Shown one piece after another: positions 1 through 4,907 of a stretch of 12,250 nucleotides of DNA. Where the stretch lies: contig DAIOFH010000120.1 of NCBI GenBank assembly GCA_036745875.1, positions 1-12,250 on the forward strand, read 5' to 3'. The position numbers were made by a program, and so were the translations under genes. The DNA is from DAIOFH01 sp036745875. Lineage in GTDB: Bacteria > Planctomycetota > SZUA-567. The notes beneath the pieces are model-generated. The model was given only the letters and a program-made list of their open reading frames with translations, made no database searches and was not told the DNA's origin. The stretch's first letter is position 1; each line of letters begins with the position of its first letter.

Positions 1-72
1 AATCCAGGGAAAAAGGCCTGCCAGCCGATTTTTCCCAAGGACACGCGATGCGCAAGAGAGAAGGTTAAATAA
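1..72 (+). CDS. possible 3' end of an upstream gene, frame uncertain
   Basis: All three forward frames are open from base 1 and close close to the next start: one at TAA 70-72, which directly abuts the ATG at 73; one at TGA 74-76, which would overlap it as ATGA; one at TAA 66-68. Tight spacing of this kind fits the end of an upstream gene in the same operon. The first frame uses fewer rare-looking arginine codons and is slightly favoured, so its limits are given. About 23 residues are visible, rich in Lys and Arg, with no recognisable domain. Bases 57-64 (AGAGAAGG) act as the ribosome site for the following gene. Confidence 0.35.
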   Translation, partial: NPGKKACQPIFPKDTRCAREKVK

Positions 73-2358
73 ATGACCGAGTCAATTCCCCTGCCCCTGC
101 TCGATGCGGCCATTGGGTATACATGCGCCGGACTTTCAGTGATTGCAACCACAAAGGATAAGCGTCCGGTAACGGCGTGGAAGCAATTTCAGAACGCTAT
201 CGCGGCGACGGAATCGCTTGGGGATATGTTCTTCAATCCCGACATTGCCCAAAGTCTGGGGATAGTGTGCGGCAACGTGTCGGGGAATCTCGAATGCATA
301 GATTTCGATGCCAGGGGCGCAGCCTTCAACGACTGGAAAGATTTGGTGACGGCGGATGACTCCGCCGTTTTGCACAGCGTCATTGTGGCCCGCACTCCTT
401 CCGGCGGTTATCATATCGTGTATCGTTGTCCTGAAACGGCCATCCCCGGATCGCGCAAACTGGCCATGCGACCGACTCCGACTGCCGACGATCCATATTC
501 GCAAACAGTACTTATCGAAACGCGCGGCGAAGGCGGGTATTTTTGCGCCTTCCCCTCGCCCGGCTATAGCCTTATTCAGGGAAGTTTAAACGCAATCCCG
601 ACAATCACCGCCGGCCAACGTGAAATTTTCATCCGTTCCGCCTGCTTTTTGAATGAAGTCCCGCAACAGGCGGAAAAGCCTGTCCCCGTCCGCACAGCCA
701 TGCAGGGAAGCCCGTCGCAACAACGCCCCGGAGACGACTATAACCACCGTTGCACCCGCGACCACCTATTTGATTTATTAATGCGTCACGGCTGGCAATT
801 CTGGCGGAATAACGGGATAAATACCGCCTGGACCAGGCCGGGTAAAAACAAGGGACTCTCCGCGACCGTCCGCAACATTGACGGCGTCGAAGTGTTTTAT
901 GTTTTTACGTCCTCGACGCCCTTCGAGAACAACCGCGGCTATTCCCCCTTTCAGGTATACGCCATTCTTGATCACCATGGCGACTACGCCGCCGCCGCTG
1001 CGGAACTCGGGGCCCAAGGCTTCGGCACCATGGCGGACGCCTTCAACCATGACGCGTTTATCAAAAACACGGCCATGCCCGCGGTTGTCGATGACGACAG
1101 ATCAGAACGGGTTTCCGATCCGGGCCCCTTCCCCGACAAGCTGCTGAAAGTGTCCGGATTCCTGGGCGAGTTTTCCGAATACATCAACCGGTGCGCCGTG
1201 AAGCGGCAACCGGTTATTTCGCTTGGTGCGGCCATTGCCGCGCTTGGCGCTCTCACCGGCCGCAAGGTCGAGGGCGTCACCGGGCTACGGACAAACTTTT
1301 ATTGTCTTGGCGTGGCGGATTCCGGCGACGGCAAGGACAAGCCGCGGGAAATGGTGCGAAAACTCTTGCATGAATCAGGGAATGGCGATCTCTACTCATC
1401 CGATCGGCTAAAGTCGGACGCCGGTATCCGGGCCGCGCTGGAACTCAACCCTTGCACGCTGTTCCTCCTCGATGAGGTCGGCGAGTTGCTGGAGACGATC
1501 AAAAACGCGCGACATGCTCCATGGCTGAAAAACATCATCACCGAGTTGCTGACCCTGTATTCGTCGGCGCAGTCCGCCGGAGTCAAGCTGGGCGGCTATG
1601 CGGATGCCAAACGGACCCTGGAAATTGATTGTCCCCACGTCTGCCTGTTCGGGACGTCGGTTCCCAAGTCGGTTTTCCGCTCCATGACCATGGATTCCAT
1701 CACCGGCGGACTTATGGGCCGGTTGTTGATTTTCGAATCCGCATTCGACAACCCGCGCAAGCAAATCCCCTCGCGCGAACCGATTCCCGCGTCAATATTG
1801 GATGCAGCCAAATTCTGGAAGGATTTCACCCCCAACGGCAGTTTGACCGGAGGCTTCCCCGGCGCTACATGCAGTCCGATGCTTGTCGGCGAAAACGGCG
1901 CCGCAACGCGCATTTTCGACCAACTGGAGGAACAGTCCCGGAAGGAGATCGCCACCGTCCCGCCGGACTTGCGCGGACCATACAAGCGGACGGAGGAAAA
2001 CGCCCGCAAGCTGGCCGTCCTGGCCGCCTGTTCGGAATCTATCAATGGCCCCTATATCGGCGAAAAATCCGCGACATGGGCGTCGGAATTAGCCTTGTAT
2101 TTAACGAGGAGATTGGTATACTTGGCTTTTATGAATGTGGCGGAGAATGAGACTCACGAGAGAAAGAATCGCGTTCTCAAGATGGTTGTCGACGCCGGGG
2201 AAAATGGCATTACACGCAAGCACTTGATCAGCCGTTGCCGTTTCCTGAAAAGCCGGGAGTTAAGCGAAGTCCTCGACTCTCTTCTCGCATCCGAGGAAAT
2301 CCGGGTCGAACGCTGCGAAACCGTCTCGAAACCACTTGAGCGTTATCATTCAAATTGA
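73..2358 (+). CDS. phage bifunctional primase-polymerase / helicase-like replication protein
   Basis: Large replication protein of 761 residues. Residues 1-195 look like an archaeo-eukaryotic-type Prim-Pol domain: metal-binding D77-F-D79, a GGYH motif ending at H114, and IETRGEGGY at 148-156. A middle segment (about 222-318) has the TRPGKN...SATV and aromatic FYVF pattern seen in phage primases. Residues 380-560 resemble the DUF3987/helicase ATPase region, with a degenerate Walker A around GDGK (418-421) and Walker B FLLDE at 464-468. The tail (about 695-755) reads as a winged helix. Expected role is primer synthesis and unwinding at the phage origin, comparable in plan and size to the P4 alpha protein, whose C-terminal domain binds iterons. 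The start is supported by AGAGAAGG at 57-64, eight bases upstream. An iteron-like array begins six bases after its stop. The family call is firm; helicase activity is inferred because Walker A is atypical. Confidence 0.85.
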   Translation: MTESIPLPLLDAAIGYTCAGLSVIATTKDKRPVTAWKQFQNAIAATESLGDMFFNPDIAQSLGIVCGNVSGNLECIDFDARGAAFNDWKDLVTADDSAVLHSVIVARTPSGGYHIVYRCPETAIPGSRKLAMRPTPTADDPYSQTVLIETRGEGGYFCAFPSPGYSLIQGSLNAIPTITAGQREIFIRSACFLNEVPQQAEKPVPVRTAMQGSPSQQRPGDDYNHRCTRDHLFDLLMRHGWQFWRNNGINTAWTRPGKNKGLSATVRNIDGVEVFYVFTSSTPFENNRGYSPFQVYAILDHHGDYAAAAAELGAQGFGTMADAFNHDAFIKNTAMPAVVDDDRSERVSDPGPFPDKLLKVSGFLGEFSEYINRCAVKRQPVISLGAAIAALGALTGRKVEGVTGLRTNFYCLGVADSGDGKDKPREMVRKLLHESGNGDLYSSDRLKSDAGIRAALELNPCTLFLLDEVGELLETIKNARHAPWLKNIITELLTLYSSAQSAGVKLGGYADAKRTLEIDCPHVCLFGTSVPKSVFRSMTMDSITGGLMGRLLIFESAFDNPRKQIPSREPIPASILDAAKFWKDFTPNGSLTGGFPGATCSPMLVGENGAATRIFDQLEEQSRKEIATVPPDLRGPYKRTEENARKLAVLAACSESINGPYIGEKSATWASELALYLTRRLVYLAFMNVAENETHERKNRVLKMVVDAGENGITRKHLISRCRFLKSRELSEVLDSLLASEEIRVERCETVSKPLERYHSN

Positions 2359-2363
2359 GAGAA

Positions 2364-2592
2364 AGTTGTAGATAGTTGTAAGAAAGTTGTATGTGTTATC
2401 ATTCATATAACTCTTTTTCCGTCAAGGATTTTCGAGATAGTTGTAATAGTTGTAAAAGTTGCTTATATCAATCTTTTCCTGAGATATAACTTAGCAACTT
2501 TTACAACTATTACAACTATCTTTTATCTCTATTAATCACCTATACTTATACAAATCCCTATCTATACAACTTTCTTACAACAATCTACAACT
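2364..2592. repeat. nested inverted-repeat / iteron array with a single dyad axis
   Basis: Outer arms 2364-2392 and 2564-2592 are 29 bases each and complementary with one mismatch. Inner arms 2436-2462 and 2494-2520 are complementary over all 27 bases. Both pairs are centred exactly on base 2478. Motif starts on the left are 2364, 2374, 2385 (steps 10 and 11) and 2439, 2448, 2457 (steps 9 and 9); the right side mirrors this. Two motif copies vary: AGTTGC at 2457-2462 with its mirror, and TACAACA at 2576-2582. Steps of 10-11 place the outer motifs on one face of the helix, as expected for cooperative protein binding. Confidence 0.9.
2436..2520. repeat. 27-bp perfect inverted repeat with a smaller nested stem
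   Basis: The arms 2436-2462 and 2494-2520 pair perfectly. The 31-base loop (2463-2493) contains a further 7-bp pair, TTATATC (2463-2469) with GATATAA (2483-2489). As single-stranded DNA or RNA this would be a very stable hairpin despite its AT content. No T-run follows in a position that would make it a classic terminator. It may act as a cruciform, a single-strand priming site, or simply paired protein-binding motifs. Confidence 0.85.
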
Positions 2593-2624
2593 ATCTTATT
2601 TTATACAATAATAGAATATTATAT

Positions 2625-3017
2625 ATGAATACTATATTTATTAATAGAACTTTCCAATCCGTAGTAGTAGACTCTCCCGTCCCGGGTGATAGATTCAACG
2701 ACGTCGTTTTCGGCGATTGCAGGCGTCTGACGGCAAACCGATTCTGTTTGGCGAGCGAGAGGCTAGGCAAGGAGTCGGAAGCGTTCCAGGGGCTTCTGGC
2801 GGCCTTGCAGCGTATTGCAGATGATGATGTCTATGACGGTCGGGCAATTGCTGACTGGTATGGCCTGGTGGGCATTGAACCGCCCGAAGAGCGTTCGCCG
2901 GAATTGGTTCGCACGGAATGCCCGAAATGCAAGCGGGTGCATTTCCCTCTGGAGGAGAAGGGCCGGGTATGGAATAACGGCGTTTGCGCCAGTTGTTGGC
3001 CGACCGTCAGTTGTTGA
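2625..3017 (+). CDS. small zinc-ribbon protein of unknown function
   Basis: This gene encodes 130 residues. The C-terminal part carries two CxxC knuckles, C99-P-K-C102 and C121-A-S-C124, 18 residues apart, a classic spacing for a zinc ribbon. The remainder (about residues 20-90) looks mainly helical and acidic, with no family I recognise. A DNA- or RNA-binding or protein-interaction role near replication is possible but unproven. The ATG lies at the edge of the AT-rich origin-like region and has no clear Shine-Dalgarno site; no alternative GTG or ATG fits better, and the first usable TTG is at residue 42. The first 15 or so codons are AT-rich and the composition then changes to that of the neighbours. 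Its 3' end overlaps the convergent minus-strand gene by 11 bases. Confidence 0.65.
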   Translation: MNTIFINRTFQSVVVDSPVPGDRFNDVVFGDCRRLTANRFCLASERLGKESEAFQGLLAALQRIADDDVYDGRAIADWYGLVGIEPPEERSPELVRTECPKCKRVHFPLEEKGRVWNNGVCASCWPTVSC

Positions 3018-3336
3018 GTCCCGGATACTTTCGCAAGTCTCCCTGCTTCGTCGCTTCTATGTCAATCCGTTCAAGGCGGGTTTCTCTCGCCGTGTTTTTC
3101 TTTTTATTCGCCTGTTCGGCCGCTTTTCGACGTTCGTCAAGATACTCCGCCAGTTCCCACACATCCCTTTTGCGCATATCTTCCGGATTGTTTGACACGC
3201 CGGTAAAATACGCATCCCACTTCCAAATGCGGTGCCCATGCCGGTCAAAAACAAGCGGGGAATAATTGTACGATTTGCCCTTCGGGGAAGTCTTGCGCTT
3301 GAGGTTCAATTGATGCGGATGATCGTCGAATGCCAT
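3007..3336 (-). CDS. hypothetical basic protein, moron-like, minus strand
   Basis: The only credible minus-strand gene in the window encodes 109 residues. I do not recognise the family. The N-terminal part (1-45) is rich in His, Lys and aromatic residues, with HPHQLNLKRK near the start and IWKWDAYF at about 37-44. Residues 52-95 are a highly charged predicted helix, possibly coiled coil. There is no signal peptide or membrane segment. It has its own expression signals: GGAGA at 3346-3350 (minus strand) nine bases before the ATG, and a TTGACT/TATAAG promoter. A lone gene with its own promoter, oriented against the surrounding phage genes, fits the moron pattern of genes expressed from a prophage. 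It could equally be a small DNA-binding regulator. Confidence 0.7.
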   Translation of the reverse strand: MAFDDHPHQLNLKRKTSPKGKSYNYSPLVFDRHGHRIWKWDAYFTGVSNNPEDMRKRDVWELAEYLDERRKAAEQANKKKNTARETRLERIDIEATKQGDLRKYPGLNN

Positions 3337-3337
3337 G

Positions 3338-3358
3338 GCCGATATTCTCCATATCGGC
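3338..3358 (-). promoter_or_regulatory. hairpin presenting the ribosome-binding site in its loop
   Basis: GCCGATAT (3338-3345) and ATATCGGC (3351-3358) are perfect inverted repeats around a five-base loop. On the minus strand that loop reads GGAGA, the Shine-Dalgarno site of the gene starting at 3336. Initiation could therefore be tuned by the stem, or the dyad could be a protein-binding site. Confidence 0.6.
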
Positions 3359-3371
3359 GTGATTTGCGGTC

Positions 3372-3391
3372 ATAACTCTGCTTATAGTTAT
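3372..3391. promoter_or_regulatory. candidate operator dyad over the minus-strand -10 box
   Basis: ATAACT (3372-3377) and AGTTAT (3386-3391) form an inverted repeat with an eight-base spacer. It overlaps the TATAAG -10 box and the predicted transcription start of the minus-strand gene, which is where a repressor would bind. The arms are short, so this is suggestive only. Confidence 0.4.
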
Positions 3392-3408
3392 CCCGCCTCA
3401 AAAGTCAA
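3381..3408 (-). promoter_or_regulatory. sigma70-type promoter for the minus-strand gene
   Basis: Read on the minus strand, TTGACT (3408-3403) is followed after 16 bases by TATAAG (3386-3381), close to the housekeeping consensus. Transcription would start near 3374, about 38 bases before the ATG at 3336. Confidence 0.65.
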
Positions 3409-3411
3409 CCC

Positions 3412-3458
3412 AAATAGTTCTTGATTTTCGCTCCCGAGATAATTAGCACTCTCCGCAT
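3412..3458 (+). repeat. conserved 45-47 bp element, copy A
   Basis: This segment matches 8595-8639 with about five substitutions and a 2-base gap. Shared blocks include AAATAGTTCTTGATTT, CCCGAGAT, ATTAGCACT and CCGCAT. The TTGATT at 3421-3426 is -35-like, and TAATTA sits 13 bases on, which is too short for a standard sigma70 spacer. Both copies lie just upstream of a morphogenesis gene, so a phage-specific late promoter or activator site is the likeliest reading. In this copy the last bases enter the ATG at 3457. Confidence 0.75.
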
Positions 3459-4179
3459 GGCAGACGAAGATCTTTTAATCAGAATCGACATGCACGCGGT
3501 CTTATGGGAAGCTCTCGACAAAGTCGAAAACTTTAGGTGGGATCAACTGCCTTATGCTATGGCAGAGGCACTATACAATACGGCAGAAGATGCGCGCGCT
3601 CGAATGCGATATGACCTACATAAGATTTTCACGATACGAACAAAATCAAAGCCATGGGCAGAGAAGGCACTAACCTTTGATGTTAATACCAGAAAAGAGC
3701 TTAGGGAAAAAATCAAACGAAATGGCAGCCCGTCCATCTCGATCATTAGCAGAGATAAAGTTCTTGGCAAGTTACTCACTGATGGCGGCGTAAAATCTAT
3801 AAACTACAGCGGTAAGGGTAAAGATCCATTCAAGTCCGAACATGGCTATGGCGTCCCGATTCTCGGTACCGGTAGAAAATCACGAGGGACCATAATTAGA
3901 GAAGGCCGCAACTCCCCGAAGGATATTGTTGACAAACGAAATGGCTTTTTTGTCATCACTAAATCGGGAAAAAAATTATTGATCATGCCGCCGAAGAAGT
4001 ACAAAAAAGGAAAGAGCGGCATGGAGCAGCGCAAGGTAATGTTTACGATGACACATGAAGTCAAAATCAAGCCGTGGTGGGATCTTCGCAAAATACTGTC
4101 AAATGCCATGATAGAGTGGCTGCCCACACGCTTCACCGAGGCAGCAAAATATGCCATGAGGACGCGAAGGCCAAAATAA
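3457..4179 (+). CDS. putative virion/tail morphogenesis protein (gpZ-like), displaced and AT-rich
   Basis: This gene encodes 240 residues from the ATG at 3457. A TTG at 3421 would add 12 residues, but it lies inside the repeated element and is less likely. Neither start has a good Shine-Dalgarno site, so a leaderless message is possible. The protein has an early LPYAMAEALYNTAEDA helix, then FTIRTKSKPW, an SISIISRDK strand followed by a GG turn, a basic central region, a Lys-rich KKYKKGKSG loop and a WWDLRK...AAKYAM C-terminal helix. This layout is reminiscent of small head-tail or minor tail proteins such as lambda Z and relatives. No catalytic motif or membrane segment is seen. The gene is visibly richer in A and T than its neighbours (24 G+C among bases 3601-3660), suggesting separate acquisition. 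The gpZ-like call rests on pattern, not on a diagnostic motif. Confidence 0.5.
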   Translation: MADEDLLIRIDMHAVLWEALDKVENFRWDQLPYAMAEALYNTAEDARARMRYDLHKIFTIRTKSKPWAEKALTFDVNTRKELREKIKRNGSPSISIISRDKVLGKLLTDGGVKSINYSGKGKDPFKSEHGYGVPILGTGRKSRGTIIREGRNSPKDIVDKRNGFFVITKSGKKLLIMPPKKYKKGKSGMEQRKVMFTMTHEVKIKPWWDLRKILSNAMIEWLPTRFTEAAKYAMRTRRPK

Positions 4180-4205
4180 CCATGCATAAAATTTCTTTTA
4201 CTCCT

Positions 4206-4297
4206 AACCCCATACCCCCGGTGGACTTAGGTTCTTTGTCTCAAAATGAGACATGCGGGTGCCCCGAGTCTCGGGCCTTGGCTGGCTATGGGGTTTT
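4206..4297 (+). other. three-stem structured region upstream of terminase; candidate packaging or control site
   Basis: An outer 9-bp pair, AACCCCATA (4206-4214) with TATGGGGTT (4287-4295), encloses two hairpins: TGTCTCA-AAA-TGAGACA (4237-4253) and CCCGAG-T-CTCGGG (4263-4275). GTCTC occurs at 4238, 4268 and in reverse at 4248. In lambda-type phages the cos site with terminase-binding repeats lies just before the small terminase gene, so this is a natural place for it. A short TTTT follows the outer stem, so transcriptional attenuation is an alternative. Confidence 0.45.
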
Positions 4298-4308
4298 GAT
4301 CAAGTGAA

Positions 4309-4360
4309 CACGTTGCAAAGTATTGATATCACATGAGATGTATTTACCACGTTGAAAAGT
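4309..4360 (+). repeat. 13-bp direct repeat pair flanking TGATATCA
   Basis: CACGTTGCAAAGT (4309-4321) and CACGTTGAAAAGT (4348-4360) differ by one base and lie 39 bases apart. The palindrome TGATATCA (4324-4331) sits between them. GAACAC (4306-4311) and GTGTTC (4359-4364) additionally form an outer inverted pair. Binding of the small terminase or of a late regulator is possible; no firm promoter is visible. Confidence 0.6.
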
Positions 4361-4382
4361 GTTCGCTTGTTAGAGGATCGTA

Positions 4383-4907
4383 ATGAACGAACTTTTGGGA
4401 ACCCGAAAACTTGCCAAGGCCCTGGGTGTCGTTCCCTCTGCTGTCACTCGTGCCTTCAAAGAAGGCCGCATCACTCCTGCGGAACACGACAAGAAGGGCA
4501 ATCCACTATACGATCTTGAACCGACTCGCCGGCAGTGGCGTTCCAATACCGCGCCCCGTGCTTCAACCGGACAGCCCGGCATTGCCCCGGCGCCGGACAA
4601 CACGGTTGCCCCCAACAATGGCGACTCGAACCTCGACCGCTACAACAAGGCCCGCGCCGACAAGGAGGAGGCGATCGCCGCGCAGGAAATGTTGAAGCTG
4701 GCGGAGCTGCGCAAAACCCTGCTGCCAAAGGACAAGATGGTCGCCGCATTTACGCAATTCTTGCGCGCCGCCAGTCAGGCGTTTTCAGGTTTGCCCGCGC
4801 GGGTCTTGTCGCGTCATCCCGGTTTATCCCCGGATGGCCGCGACAACCTGACCGAGGAAATACGAATCATCCTCGATGACTTGTCACGGTGGAGTCCGGA
4901 AAAATGA
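4383..4907 (+). CDS. terminase small subunit (Nu1-like)
   Basis: DNA-recognition subunit of the packaging motor, 174 residues, close to lambda Nu1 (181). Residues 5-50 form a winged helix-turn-helix (GTRKLAKALGVVPSAVTRAF... with the wing near GNPLYDLE) that would bind the packaging site. A Pro/Asn-rich linker spans about 55-82. Residues 84-115 (RYNKARADKEEAIAAQEM onward) are a coiled-coil helix typical for oligomerisation and contact with the large subunit. The C-terminal part (120-170) is helical. The start is set by AGAGGA at 4372-4377, five bases before the ATG. The stop overlaps the large-subunit start as ATGA at 4904-4907, so the two are translationally coupled. The repeats at 4206-4360 are its likely DNA target. 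Confidence 0.85.
   Translation: MNELLGTRKLAKALGVVPSAVTRAFKEGRITPAEHDKKGNPLYDLEPTRRQWRSNTAPRASTGQPGIAPAPDNTVAPNNGDSNLDRYNKARADKEEAIAAQEMLKLAELRKTLLPKDKMVAAFTQFLRAASQAFSGLPARVLSRHPGLSPDGRDNLTEEIRIILDDLSRWSPEK

Larger units (their letters stand above)
2359..2624. other. AT-rich candidate phage replication origin
   Basis: This gene-free stretch is strikingly AT-rich beside GC-rich neighbours and carries no credible ORF. It holds twelve AGTTGTA-like motifs in four groups of three, forward at 2364-2391 and 2439-2462, reverse at 2494-2520 and 2565-2592, with plain AT-rich DNA of equal length (43 bases) between outer and inner groups on both sides. Repeats of this kind, AT-rich DNA that could melt, and a primase-helicase gene directly upstream together suggest an iteron-type origin. 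An 11-base direct repeat, GTTATCATTCA, occurs at 2342-2352 inside the primase gene end and at 2395-2405. Alternatives are a partition site or an operator cluster; nothing here proves replication function. Confidence 0.6.

Noticed and set aside
2364..2592. CRISPR-like array
   Set aside because: Repeats are 7 bases, in both orientations, with 2-4 base gaps; there are no spacers of CRISPR size.
3443..3451. TTAGCACTC, identical to half of the CIRCE heat-shock operator
   Set aside because: The matching GAGTGCTAA half is missing nine bases on, and copy B also lacks it; treated as part of the repeated element.
4273..4290. Sigma54 -24/-12 promoter before the terminase genes
   Set aside because: GG and GC have the right 10-base spacing, but the surrounding bases do not match TGGCACG and TTGCW.
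4206..4297. tRNA or integron attC cloverleaf
   Set aside because: No T-loop consensus, anticodon arm or CCA-adjacent stem, and the ends lack the RYYYAAC/GTTRRRY core pair.
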